Shown here one piece after another: positions 16,725-24,553 of a stretch of 36,622 nt of DNA (position 1 is its first letter; every line of letters starts with the position of its first letter). Position numbers and translations under genes: made by a program. The stretch is from Mageeibacillus sp. UBA6976 (GTDB lineage Bacteria; Bacillota; Clostridia; Saccharofermentanales; Saccharofermentanaceae): the NCBI GenBank assembly GCA_002450155.1, contig DJYO01000016.1, positions 230-36,851 of the forward strand, given 5' to 3'. The notes under the pieces were generated by a model, which was not told the DNA's origin, did no database searches, and saw nothing but the letters and a program-made list of their open reading frames with translations.

Positions 16725-16753
16725 ATTCTAACATGCATAAATATCCTTGAAAA
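16725..16753 (-). promoter_or_regulatory. mgtE promoter
   Basis: On the minus strand: TTTTCA (16748-16753), a 17-base spacer and TAGAAT (16725-16730). Transcription would begin near 16719, giving a leader of about 200 bases. Confidence 0.55.
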
Positions 16754-16838
16754 CCCTTTATGAGAATAAAATTTCATCTTCAAAAATACAGCGTTTGACA
16801 TCATAATTATTAATAACAGAAAACCCAAGGAGGCTCCC

Positions 16839-17387
16839 ATGGTTTTACATTTGGACTGTACGGTAAGAGAAGGATCGAGGACCAGGCAGCTTGCTCAGGC
16901 TTACCTTAAGGATAAACAGCAGGTAACGCACCTTGATCTTATTGATCTTGATATAAAACCCTTAACCCGCGAGATGCTGGATAAGAGGACATACCTCCTT
17001 GAACATGGCATGCTTCAGGATCCCATGTTCGATATGGCAAGACAGTTTGCAAGTGCGGATGAGATCGTTATCTCAGCCCCCTTCTGGGACGGATCTTTCC
17101 CGTCTGTGCTCAAGGTCTATATAGAGAATATCTATGTAATAGGCATAGTCTCAGACTACACCCCTGAAGGCGCTCCCTACGGCCTTTGCAAAGCAGATAA
17201 GCTCACATACATAACCACTGCAGGCGGCAAATACATCCCGGACTTTAGCTACGACTATATAAGGACTGTTTTCGAGAATAATTTCGGCATAAAAGAGAGC
17301 CGTCTCATCAAGGCAGAGATGCTGGATATCGAAGGCTTTGATTGCGAGGCGATCCTAAGCGAAACCATATCCCGGATGCAAAACTGA
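16839..17387 (+). CDS. Flavodoxin-fold NAD(P)H-dependent oxidoreductase
   Basis: FMN-binding oxidoreductase of the Flavodoxin_2/AzoR-like family, 182 residues, cytosolic. It shows the N-terminal strand and phosphate loop (VREGSRTRQLAQAYL near residue 8, replacing the S-P-R-x-x-S-x-S of AzoR), ADEIVISAPFWDGSFPSVLK near residue 70 and TTAGGKY near residue 127 around the flavin. Such enzymes reduce quinones or azo dyes two electrons at a time using NAD(P)H; the natural substrate is not clear. AAGGAGG sits six bases before the ATG, and a TTGACA lies at 16795-16800. It is divergent from mgtE. Confidence 0.8.
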   Translation: MVLHLDCTVREGSRTRQLAQAYLKDKQQVTHLDLIDLDIKPLTREMLDKRTYLLEHGMLQDPMFDMARQFASADEIVISAPFWDGSFPSVLKVYIENIYVIGIVSDYTPEGAPYGLCKADKLTYITTAGGKYIPDFSYDYIRTVFENNFGIKESRLIKAEMLDIEGFDCEAILSETISRMQN

Positions 17388-17405
17388 AATATGCTGTTAT
17401 ATAAT
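17377..17405 (+). promoter_or_regulatory. Promoter placing the start codon at the transcript 5' end
   Basis: TATAAT (17400-17405) ends six bases before the ATG at 17412. There is a weak -35-like TGCAAA at 17377-17382 and no ribosome binding site. The mRNA would start at or within a base or two of the ATG (leaderless). Confidence 0.5.
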
Positions 17406-17411
17406 TAGCCC

Positions 17412-18395
17412 ATGGAAAAGCTAAGATCAGGATATATCGATGCCTTAAGGATCGCAGCAATAGTCTGCGTCCTGTTTAACCATCAGAGCATCTACTACGA
17501 GGTGAACGATCCTGTGCTGTGCGCCTTTTCCATCCTGACCAAGATCGGACCTCCGATGTTCTTCATGATCTCGGGCGCGCTTTTGCTGGGCAAGGAAGAG
17601 AGCTTTGCCCATATCCTGAAGCACCGCATATCCAGGATCCTTATCGTGATGCTGGCAAGAAGTGTCCTTGTCCTGCTCCTTATGCCTCAATATAGAAGCC
17701 ATCCCCTGCAGGTATTTATATCCGGCAACATCTGGTTCCTGTATGCATACTTAGGCTTCCTGCTGATGCTCCCCTTCTTAAGGCATATAGCAAAGGGCGC
17801 AAATGAGACTGAGCAGAAGGCCTTTATTGCCCTGTCCATAATCTGCTACCTTATAGCAGGTTTGTCCAGAGGCTTTAGCTTTACCGAGGGCTTTACCCAA
17901 TACCTGCCCCTTTATACATCTGTCCTGCCCAAGCTTTCAGAGAACATCGTCTTCCCCCTTATAGGTTACTTCCTTGCAAAAGGGCAGCTTATAAGAGGCG
18001 CCAAGGAAAAGCTGATCCTGGCATTAACAGCTGCACTTCATGTGATACTGTCTGTCTGCCTTATAAAAGCATCAGGCAGCAGCGATCACGAACATCTGGA
18101 AGACCTCAGGATGTATTTTGTTATACCTCTGGCTATCCTGATCTTTGTCCTTGCAAGAGACCACATAACCAAGGCTAATAAATATTTGCAGATCGCAGCA
18201 GGAACGGTATTCGGCATCTTTATCCTGGATACCACATTCTTCCTTGCAGGAGACATCGAGGGATTTATAACCTCGGCAATTCCCGGCATCCCCCAATTTG
18301 CCGCCTGCACTCTTGTTGTTATAGCAGAGTTTGCAGCATACGGCGCTCTTACCTATCTTCTAAAGCTGATACCTCCGGTTAGGAAGGTCTTGTAA
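17412..18395 (+). CDS. Membrane acyltransferase, Acyl_transf_3 family
   Basis: Integral membrane O-acyltransferase-like protein of 327 residues with about ten hydrophobic segments. The N-terminus has the family pattern: SGYIDALRIAAIVCVLFNHQ (catalytic-type His at the end of helix 1), then GPPMFFMISGALLLG. Relatives acetylate cell-wall, lipid or exopolysaccharide sugars at the outer membrane face; the substrate here is unknown. No Shine-Dalgarno site precedes the ATG, and a TATAAT lies just upstream, so translation is probably leaderless. A second acyltransferase of the same family lies 1.1 kb away on the other strand. Confidence 0.85.
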   Translation: MEKLRSGYIDALRIAAIVCVLFNHQSIYYEVNDPVLCAFSILTKIGPPMFFMISGALLLGKEESFAHILKHRISRILIVMLARSVLVLLLMPQYRSHPLQVFISGNIWFLYAYLGFLLMLPFLRHIAKGANETEQKAFIALSIICYLIAGLSRGFSFTEGFTQYLPLYTSVLPKLSENIVFPLIGYFLAKGQLIRGAKEKLILALTAALHVILSVCLIKASGSSDHEHLEDLRMYFVIPLAILIFVLARDHITKANKYLQIAAGTVFGIFILDTTFFLAGDIEGFITSAIPGIPQFAACTLVVIAEFAAYGALTYLLKLIPPVRKVL

Positions 18396-18477
18396 GAAAG
18401 CTATCTTTCTTTTCTCGATTTGCCCTCGTTTTATAAAAATGAACCTTAAATAGTTTAAGGTTCATTTAAGGTTCAAG
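18396..18477. terminator. Bidirectional hairpin region between convergent genes
   Basis: A perfect 14-bp inverted repeat (18437-18450 and 18454-18467, loop TAG; core GAACCTTAAA) is followed by a partial third copy (AAGGTTCAAG, 18468-18477). A weaker hairpin AAGAAAG/CTTTCTT (18394-18411) with a T-rich tail comes directly after the acyltransferase stop. Together they probably end both convergent transcripts. Confidence 0.6.
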
Positions 18478-18567
18478 TCACATAATTACATCAAGCTAAA
18501 TGCTTATCTACTTATCCCCATCCCCATTGCCCGGCTTGATATAGGTCGGGCAATACTTTATCGGGAG

Positions 18568-19482
18568 TTATTTATATTTATCAATACTCTTCTGCAGTTC
18601 CTGGATCTTGCGGTTTAAGTCAGACACCTGACCCTCCAGGTCTTTGGCTCTTGACTTAAGGCTGCTCATCTCCGACTGCAGGGATGCCTGCTCCCTGTCA
18701 GCCTTGCTGCCATTTATCCTGAACCTGATATAAGGTATCAGGAGCAGTATCCCTGCAGCTATCATGATAAATGCCACACCACCGGCTTTAAATGCGATGG
18801 GAAATATCGATCCCAGAAGGGCGAAGACACCTATCGCGCCCAGGACGTTGGCAAATGAGCCGTCATCTCCTCCGGTGCTTGTGCTGCCGGAAGAAACACC
18901 TGACACTGCCAACATATCCTTGACAGATCTGACTCTGGATTCCAGCTGAACCTTATTGTTCTTAAGCTCCTTCATCTGAGCTCTCAAGTTCTTTAATTCA
19001 GATTCGTTCTTATCCTTCTGGCTCTTAATATAGGGCCCCAGCTTATCTGATACCGTATCTTCGGTCTCATCTGACTTTAAGTGCGTTACGGACTTACCGC
19101 ATTCCTCAAGTTCATTAAGAGCGCCATCTGACTTGATCCTCGCTTTGAAATCATGGGTGCGCGAACGGATAAGCCCTACCCAGCCGCTACAGTTCTGGGG
19201 AGCGATCTCTGTTACCTTACGGTAATCCTGCTCTGCTTTGTCATATTGCTCGAGCTCCAAAAAAGCGTCGGCAGCCTTTAGTCTTGCTTCAGACGAATTC
19301 TCATCCACCACATTGACCACATCGGCATGCAGGTTCTCAACATTAATTGTGGATCTATAATAATTGATCGAATCCTGAACCACATAAGCAGTACCGCAGA
19401 AAGGGCAGTTAGCAGCCTTAAGATCCGGATCAACCGTTAATATACCACCGCAATTCTCACACTTACCTTGTACAAATGGCAT
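18568..19482 (-). CDS. Zinc-ribbon, TPR and coiled-coil membrane protein
   Basis: A 304-residue protein of unknown function. It begins with a zinc ribbon (CENCGG near residue 8 and CPFCGT near residue 31, a four-cysteine site). TPR-like helices follow (ARLKAADAFLELEQYDKAEQ, residues about 65-95), then a coiled coil (about 150-185) and a Gly/Ser linker. Two membrane segments come next (about 210-255, separated by AFKAG), and a second long coiled coil forms the C-terminus. Similar zinc-ribbon/TPR proteins occur singly in Clostridia and are thought to be scaffolds. The start is supported by GAGGTGA seven bases upstream. Confidence 0.75.
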   Translation of the reverse strand: MPFVQGKCENCGGILTVDPDLKAANCPFCGTAYVVQDSINYYRSTINVENLHADVVNVVDENSSEARLKAADAFLELEQYDKAEQDYRKVTEIAPQNCSGWVGLIRSRTHDFKARIKSDGALNELEECGKSVTHLKSDETEDTVSDKLGPYIKSQKDKNESELKNLRAQMKELKNNKVQLESRVRSVKDMLAVSGVSSGSTSTGGDDGSFANVLGAIGVFALLGSIFPIAFKAGGVAFIMIAAGILLLIPYIRFRINGSKADREQASLQSEMSSLKSRAKDLEGQVSDLNRKIQELQKSIDKYK

Positions 19483-19529
19483 ATAACATCACCTCGGTAT
19501 CAGCTTGTATTGTAATTATAGCATAGGCG

Positions 19530-20525
19530 CTACCTGCCGTGATAAATGCGCTTGAAGGGCAGTTTCTCCCATACAAACGCGATAAGAGACAGCAGGCATA
19601 TCTTAAGTATCAGGGCAACAGGCCAGCCCTTTACGGGAAGCCATGTGATAATGCTACGGGCTACAAATCCTGCAAAATAATCAAAGCCCATAAACAGTAT
19701 AGTATGCTTACCGAACCAGCACATTATCCTTAATACAGGCTTATCCCAACTGACTATTCTAAATATTGCAAATAGCGCAACAGGCACCATTAAAGCCCCT
19801 GTAAGCATAAGAAACAGATTTCCATAACAGTTATAATCGAAATCGATCTTAGCTACCGGATTAAATACTATTGCAGCGCTGCCGCAAACCATAAGGAGCA
19901 CTACGAACACAGGACGGCGCAATAAATATCCGACAATGTCCCTGCGTCTCATCTCATATCCGGCATAGACAAAGATGAGTGCCATCAGTGCAGTATCTAT
20001 ATTCCAGGGCAGTTTAGGCGCACCTGCCAGGTACAATACATAGCTTATTCCGCAGCCCGTAACAGCTCCAAGCAAAGCAAACCACTTGACCTTTACCTTA
20101 AAAAGCGCAGCAAATATAAAGAATGTTACAAAAGCGCAGGTAAGATACCAAAGCGGCGAACAATTAGGCATCCATTCCAATGTGCCGTTGGAATAAAGGA
20201 TCCCGATAATATACTTAGGCAGATCGTAGTGTTCCCCGGTGCCCCAACAGATCACCCCATAGATCACAAGATTGATCCCGCACAGAATAAAATACGGCAG
20301 GATCAGTCTCTTAAGATACTTAACAACACTGAATCTATCAGGTTTAAACAGAAACCCGGACAGGATAAAGAATAAAGGAATATGGAAACCATATACAAAC
20401 TTCGCCAGTGGCGGCGCCGTATGCCCGACGCAGACCAGAAGGATACCAAGCCCTCTTAAAGCATCGAGCCACAATTCCCGTCTGCTTTCTATTCCTGTTC
20501 TGTTCTCCTGCAGCACCTCTTCCAT
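19530..20525 (-). CDS. Membrane acyltransferase, Acyl_transf_3 family
   Basis: A 331-residue integral membrane protein with about ten hydrophobic segments. RELWLDALRGLGILLVCVGH holds the family R-x-x-x-D-x-L-R-G-L-G-I and helix-1 His. FHIPLFFILSGFLFK follows near residue 50, the strongly conserved second segment of this family. It probably modifies an extracellular glycan or lipid with an acyl group; the substrate is unknown. The ATG lacks a Shine-Dalgarno site and lies seven bases after a good -10 box, so the message looks leaderless, like that of the other acyltransferase in this window. Confidence 0.88.
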   Translation of the reverse strand: MEEVLQENRTGIESRRELWLDALRGLGILLVCVGHTAPPLAKFVYGFHIPLFFILSGFLFKPDRFSVVKYLKRLILPYFILCGINLVIYGVICWGTGEHYDLPKYIIGILYSNGTLEWMPNCSPLWYLTCAFVTFFIFAALFKVKVKWFALLGAVTGCGISYVLYLAGAPKLPWNIDTALMALIFVYAGYEMRRRDIVGYLLRRPVFVVLLMVCGSAAIVFNPVAKIDFDYNCYGNLFLMLTGALMVPVALFAIFRIVSWDKPVLRIMCWFGKHTILFMGFDYFAGFVARSIITWLPVKGWPVALILKICLLSLIAFVWEKLPFKRIYHGR

Positions 20526-20532
20526 ATCTCAT

Positions 20533-20561
20533 ATGATAGCGCATATCGGTTGTTTGCCCAA
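20533..20561 (-). promoter_or_regulatory. Promoter of the second acyltransferase gene (leaderless)
   Basis: On the minus strand: TTGGGC (20556-20561), exactly 17 bases, then TATCAT (20533-20538). Only seven bases separate the -10 box from the ATG (20523-20525). Confidence 0.6.
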
Positions 20562-20583
20562 AAGGTCCGTTTATTATTGACAT

Positions 20584-20627
20584 AATAAAGGGATGCCCCC
20601 AGTAAAACAAATCACTTGAGGCATCCC
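20584..20627 (-). terminator. Terminator of the DUF6273-type lipoprotein gene
   Basis: On the minus strand GGGATGCC (20620-20627) pairs with GGCATCCC (20590-20597) around a 22-base loop, followed by the T-rich TTTATTATG. It lies 31 bases after the stop codon. Confidence 0.65.
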
Positions 20628-20657
20628 CATCACCGCTGAACTTATATTATGTTCCTG

Positions 20658-21440
20658 TCAGCCTACTGAACTGGCAGTTATCCACATTGCAGGTCTAAGC
20701 CCTCTTCCAGGGAATGTAACGTCGCAGCCAGGAGTGTAAGCATTTCCTCCGGTAGTTACATATACTGCCATTCTGGCACTGGTGCCGGGGGTTCTCAGGA
20801 ACCATTCACCGAAACCATCCGGATTGCTGCGGGCTACATTCTGCTTCCAGGCATAGTCTGTAACAAGACTTGCTCTGTATTCTTCCGGAACCAGCTCCTC
20901 AAATTCATCAGCACTTAAGAGGAATACCTTGTCAACCGTAGCATTACCGCTCTGGGTATCGAACTCCGGATTAGGGGTATTGGGCACATTGGTATCCAGT
21001 ATCAGTGCCTTCTCCTCATCTGTAAAAGCACTGTCTACAAACTCTCCGTTAAGCCAGGCTCTTGATGTGCATTCCTCCCAGGAGGTATCGGTCAACTCCT
21101 CATTGAACATCTTGTTCTCGATAATGTATTCAGACAGGAGCATGACATTGTCGCCATCGATATCTATAATGATCCAGCTTATAGGACCTTCGCCATAACT
21201 GCCGAATGTTAAGGTGTCGCCTTCGTAATACGCTATGCCGTCTATTACGACGCAATCTTCCTGAACTACTGCTTCTTCTGTAGTCGTAGTAGCCTCAGAA
21301 GCACTCTCTATCAAGGTTACAAGCGTAGAGGAAGAAGACTCCTCTGCTGACTCCTGAACCTCACCACTTGCGCCGCAGCCTGTAAAAGCCAATACCGCTC
21401 CAAGCGCCAGGGCTGATACGCCCACTAAACTCTTCTTCAT
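20658..21440 (-). CDS. Lipoprotein with a DUF6273-type domain
   Basis: A secreted lipoprotein of 260 residues. The signal peptide ends in the lipobox FTGC (Cys22). A Ser/Glu/Thr-rich spacer (about 23-60) would pass through the cell wall. The C-terminal ~190 residues match the DUF6273 pattern of Clostridia: GDTLTFGSYGEGPISWIIID, then LLSEYII, SRAWLNGEF, WFLRTPG and GLRPAMWI. The domain has no known activity and is assumed to be a beta-rich extracellular binding module. It lies downstream of a TetR gene on the same strand, with a terminator and a 7-bp palindrome between them. Confidence 0.85.
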   Translation of the reverse strand: MKKSLVGVSALALGAVLAFTGCGASGEVQESAEESSSSTLVTLIESASEATTTTEEAVVQEDCVVIDGIAYYEGDTLTFGSYGEGPISWIIIDIDGDNVMLLSEYIIENKMFNEELTDTSWEECTSRAWLNGEFVDSAFTDEEKALILDTNVPNTPNPEFDTQSGNATVDKVFLLSADEFEELVPEEYRASLVTDYAWKQNVARSNPDGFGEWFLRTPGTSARMAVYVTTGGNAYTPGCDVTFPGRGLRPAMWITASSVG

Positions 21441-21458
21441 ATCTAGATCCTCTTTCCC

Positions 21459-21477
21459 CCGACAGATTGCCTGTCGG
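21459..21477. promoter_or_regulatory. Palindrome upstream of the lipoprotein gene, possible TetR operator
   Basis: A perfect inverted repeat, CCGACAG, 5 bases, CTGTCGG, lies 19 bases before the lipoprotein start. The half-site CCGACA recurs in the TetR promoter at 22181-22186, so the adjacent TetR protein may bind both. Confidence 0.5.
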
Positions 21478-21491
21478 TCATTTGTTTATTT

Positions 21492-21514
21492 AAAAAGAAC
21501 ACTATCGTGCTCTT
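21492..21514 (-). terminator. Terminator of the tetR gene
   Basis: On the minus strand AAGAGCAC (21507-21514) pairs with GTGTTCTT (21495-21502) around a 4-base loop, followed by five T (21492-21496). It lies just after the tetR stop. Confidence 0.7.
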
Positions 21515-21531
21515 CTTAACCTGTTTAAGCC

Positions 21532-22164
21532 TTATAGTTTATCTATCTGCGAGAACATATCCCGGAAAGGCTTTTGCAGACTTCCTTCCTTAGCTCCCAG
21601 GACTCTTTCCGCATGGTAGATAAATGCCGCTACCCTCGAAAGCAACTCGCTCTCAGTCTGTTCGAATGTCTCGTCAAAGGCCATCTCTGCATATACAAGC
21701 AAAAGCTCTGCCGCATATAACGGATGCTTAGTGTCAAAGACTCTCTCTGCTGCCCCGTCCTCGATTATCTCTGCAAGGACCGGAGTTACACCTTCCAGCA
21801 GGATCCTTTCCATCTTCTGATGCATTAATGCATTCTGAGGCCTGTGTACCTGCTCCAGGATCTCCCCACCTATGTCAGAACGTGGCTTCAGGCAATTAAC
21901 GGCTGCTACTATCCTGTCTACTGCAGGAATATCCTTGCCTGCTGCCACCTGTCTGGCATTCTCGATCAGGGAATAGCTTATCCGTTCCACGAGCATATCC
22001 AGGATCTCTTCCTTGGACCTGAAATGGTAGTACAGGGTGCCCCGCGCTATACCGACCCTGGAAAGTATATCCCCCGTGCTTGTCCCGTCGTACCCCTTCC
22101 TCGCGAAAAGATACTCAGCCGCATCAAGGATCTCGTTTTTCCTCTCCCTGGCTTCCTTTGCCAC
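21532..22164 (-). CDS. TetR/AcrR-family transcriptional regulator
   Basis: A 210-residue one-component repressor. The N-terminal DNA-binding domain is typical: ILDAAEYLFARKGYDGTSTG, then ILSRVGIARGTLYYHFRSKE (helix-turn-helix with the Y-Y-H-F recognition helix). The C-terminal ~150 residues are the ligand and dimer domain, ligand unknown. GTG at 22164 is preferred because GAGG lies seven bases upstream; a GTG two codons earlier is too close to that site. The promoter carries an inverted repeat over the -35 and the start point, so autorepression is likely. Confidence 0.9.
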   Translation of the reverse strand: MAKEARERKNEILDAAEYLFARKGYDGTSTGDILSRVGIARGTLYYHFRSKEEILDMLVERISYSLIENARQVAAGKDIPAVDRIVAAVNCLKPRSDIGGEILEQVHRPQNALMHQKMERILLEGVTPVLAEIIEDGAAERVFDTKHPLYAAELLLVYAEMAFDETFEQTESELLSRVAAFIYHAERVLGAKEGSLQKPFRDMFSQIDKL

Positions 22165-22180
22165 CTTCACACCTCACAAA

Positions 22181-22227
22181 CCGACAACCTGTCTAATAAG
22201 ATACATTTGCCTGGCTCAGGTTGTCAA
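22181..22227 (-). promoter_or_regulatory. tetR promoter and probable autoregulatory operator
   Basis: On the minus strand TTGACA (22222-22227) and TATCTT form a promoter with an 18-base spacer. CAGGTTGTC (22217-22225) and GACAACCTG (22183-22191) are a perfect 9-bp inverted repeat, one arm over the -35 and the other just after the -10. The inner palindrome GACAACCTGTC (22183-22193) resembles a TetR half-site pair. Confidence 0.6.
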
Positions 22228-22356
22228 GATGAAGAGGCATGACATTCCTTCTTATCCCATATATACGCTTAAGCTCAGGGAACCTGTTCTTTATCTATAC
22301 AAATGTCCACAATTTTGTCGTTTCAATATCATCACCAGTAAAAGGATTCTCCGTTA

Positions 22357-22365
22357 TGCTATAAT
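22357..22365 (+). promoter_or_regulatory. Extended -10 promoter of the 162-residue gene
   Basis: TG, one base, TATAAT (hexamer 22360-22365) lies 34 bases before the GTG start. There is no clear -35, as is usual for extended -10 promoters. Confidence 0.55.
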
Positions 22366-22399
22366 TACCACAATATCAATCAGATAGGAGTGCACTGCG

Positions 22400-22888
22400 G
22401 TGGCAACTATTGACGAACTAGTAGAAAAGCTTTTAACCTGTTTTTCTTATCGGAAAAATGAGTTTGACAAAAAGAGGAAAGAATTAACCTCAGTTCATTT
22501 CGAAAAATGGGCTAAGGACTTCGAAAAAGATCTCTTGAACAAGAATGGGATTATAAAAACCGATCGAGGACTATCTCTTACCGATAGTTTTTCTCAGAAC
22601 CTTACAGTTCTTGATGTAACTAGTACCTATATCTATAAGCATGTTCTGTTTTTCGAAACAAAAGCTAAAGGAAGATGCATTGCCTTTGAATTCAATTACA
22701 AAGGTTCGTATAAAAATATAGATGTATCTGTACCGTATGCTTTGTTTTTAGATGTTTCAGATATCAAAAAGGCAGATATGCTTAAACGAGGAGATCAGGT
22801 AAATGTTACCGGTGAAGTAACAATTAAAAAGGTGGCTGACAGTATTCTTATTGACTTTTCTCCTAATACTAAGTTTGAAAAGGCATAA
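22400..22888 (+). CDS. Small protein of unknown function, possible OB-fold
   Basis: A 162-residue soluble, Lys-rich protein I do not recognise. The N-terminal half is helical (FEKWAKDFEKDL). The C-terminal half has a beta pattern ending in LKRGDQVNVTGEVTIKKV followed by a short strand. That GDxVxVxGxV text resembles the OB-fold of tRNA_anti-like or YgiW-like proteins, but the match is weak. It starts with GTG, nine bases after TAGGAG, and has its own promoter and terminator, so it is a single-gene unit at the edge of the AT-rich region. Confidence 0.65.
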   Translation: MATIDELVEKLLTCFSYRKNEFDKKRKELTSVHFEKWAKDFEKDLLNKNGIIKTDRGLSLTDSFSQNLTVLDVTSTYIYKHVLFFETKAKGRCIAFEFNYKGSYKNIDVSVPYALFLDVSDIKKADMLKRGDQVNVTGEVTIKKVADSILIDFSPNTKFEKA

Positions 22889-22914
22889 CACTTAAGTTTA
22901 TATATCAAAAACTG

Positions 22915-22945
22915 AAACCTCGGAAAAGATATATCCGGGGTTTTT
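22915..22945 (+). terminator. Intrinsic terminator after the 162-residue gene
   Basis: Stem AAACCTCGG (22915-22923) / CCGGGGTTT (22935-22943), one G-U pair, continuing into a T run to 22945. Confidence 0.85.
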
Positions 22946-23073
22946 ATTTGCCCCAATTCCAAGGAAGAAGGTAATAACCATAACTGGAAGTATAAAACTG
23001 AAACGAAAAAATACTTTAGATCCAAATTCGGTTGTATCAGAATTGTTACGACCATTTCCTAAGGAACCTTTTC

Positions 23074-24087
23074 TTAACTCAAGCTCAACATATTGGCATA
23101 CCTATACAAAATGACCTCTCTATTCTTTGTTTTCTTATAAGATTCTTCATTGTGCATTGTTTCAATTATTGTACCTGTAGTTGTTTTGCCGAAGCGGCTT
23201 GCAACAACATCAAGGACTTCCATGTCTTCTCTGGAAAGATTCGGGAAGCTGTCGTAATCATTTCTAATGAACCTCTGCCCGATACCATTACCAAAATCAA
23301 CCATTTCACTTGGTATAGAACTAAGATCGATAATTGATTCATATGCAACCGGCACAGCCCCCATAGGAAGCGAACGATAAACAAGCCCGGAAATTGCATG
23401 ACCGTACCGCTTGTATGAGAGTGAATCCGCATACCAAAGCATTTTTAGTAGTTTTACCAGGTATAATGAATTCACCTCTTCCGAGTTCGCAAAATAATGG
23501 ATCATATCTATCACTACACCAAGTGATAGTTCTTTATTTCCATTTGAATCAGGATCATGTATAAACCTTGCGTATTTAGACATAATTGCACTCTTCAAGT
23601 AATTATCATGATTCTTCTCAAATAGAATTCTTGCTGCACTACTGCATTTTGAATATGCTCTAGGAGATAACGAATCCTTCGATCTGTTTAATAACTCTAT
23701 GAACCATTCAGGATCACTATCCAATTTTCTTAAGATAGTATCGTGTGCATTATCTTGAACTTGATGACTTTCGTAACGGGTTATAGTCTTTTGTCCCCAG
23801 CCAAGCAAAATACACAGATCCGACTGACTGATTTCATATTTTGAACGGATATCACTGATCTGACTGGATTTAAGTAATCCCTTTTTCTCACGATATGCAT
23901 CCTTCATAGAGATATCATTAACGGATATCTGATTCTCATCTTCAAATATCTCTTTTGTTTGCTCGCAATAAGAGTATTGGGCATCATACTCGACCAGAAG
24001 TTCCTTGAAAATATTGCTTTCTTTTCTGTGAACGATCTTTGTTGCATGTTTTTCCATACAACACGGGCAAATCATATTAGTATCCAT
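23074..24087 (-). CDS. Antitoxin: MqsA-like zinc finger, HTH and Panacea (DUF4065/SocA) domain
   Basis: A 337-residue antitoxin. The N-terminus has an MqsA/YgiT-type zinc finger (CPCC near residue 7 and YSYC near residue 39). An XRE/MqsA helix-turn-helix follows (ISDIRSKYEISQSDLCILLG, then KTITRYE, residues about 77-105), preceding a helical part. The C-terminal ~150 residues match the Panacea/DUF4065 domain: VVIDMIHYFANS, LYLVKLLKMLWYADSLSYKR, HAISGLVYRSLPMGAVP. Panacea domains neutralise many unrelated toxins. The HTH should repress the operon. The ATG at 24087 has AGAGG seven bases upstream; the ATG at 24102 overlaps the toxin stop (ATGA) and is the alternative. Confidence 0.8.
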   Translation of the reverse strand: MDTNMICPCCMEKHATKIVHRKESNIFKELLVEYDAQYSYCEQTKEIFEDENQISVNDISMKDAYREKKGLLKSSQISDIRSKYEISQSDLCILLGWGQKTITRYESHQVQDNAHDTILRKLDSDPEWFIELLNRSKDSLSPRAYSKCSSAARILFEKNHDNYLKSAIMSKYARFIHDPDSNGNKELSLGVVIDMIHYFANSEEVNSLYLVKLLKMLWYADSLSYKRYGHAISGLVYRSLPMGAVPVAYESIIDLSSIPSEMVDFGNGIGQRFIRNDYDSFPNLSREDMEVLDVVASRFGKTTTGTIIETMHNEESYKKTKNREVILYRYANMLSLS

Positions 24088-24098
24088 GCATATACCTC

Positions 24099-24533
24099 TC
24101 ATCCTTTGTAAGGAAACATAGAATCATCAAATGGTGTATCGGCATAATGAAATGACATAATAAAAATAGAATGATCACCACTATCTGACAGTAAATCTAC
24201 TCGTATCTTAATGTAAACATCCTTATTACTGTTATATACCTTGCCAAATTCACGCATCTCACTTCTGTTCTTAAATCTAGTATCCTTTACAGTCCTTATA
24301 TATTCTTCAACTGTCAGTTTGCAGAGCTCTCTCTTAAGCGCAACGACAGGATTCTCATCAGGGAATAGATCAGAGACTGTATATTTGTTGGTATATTTAA
24401 TGTCTCTATTCTGATCTACCTGTCTAACTTCTTGAAAGCTTACTTTAGCATTATGCTCAAGAGCATAGTTCAGATTCTGTAAAAAGCATTGCACTTCATG
24501 TTTACTTTCGATTCTTGTTACAATATCCTTCAA
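24099..24533 (-). CDS. Probable MqsR-like toxin partner of the Panacea antitoxin
   Basis: A 144-residue protein just upstream of the antitoxin, overlapping its longest frame by four bases. The C-terminal half (EEYIRTVKDTRF, then MREFGKVY, DVYIKIRVDLL, FIMSFH) follows the strand order of MqsR mRNA interferases, where Y-K-S-M-T, D-V-Y and Y-L-K-I-T-V segments build the RelE-like core. That the partner carries an MqsA-type N-terminus supports this. The start is a TTG with GAGG seven bases upstream; the ATG just before it is out of frame and hits a stop at once. Toxicity is inferred from family and context. Confidence 0.65.
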   Translation of the reverse strand: MKDIVTRIESKHEVQCFLQNLNYALEHNAKVSFQEVRQVDQNRDIKYTNKYTVSDLFPDENPVVALKRELCKLTVEEYIRTVKDTRFKNRSEMREFGKVYNSNKDVYIKIRVDLLSDSGDHSIFIMSFHYADTPFDDSMFPYKG

Positions 24534-24553
24534 ATCATCGCCTCAACACAATA

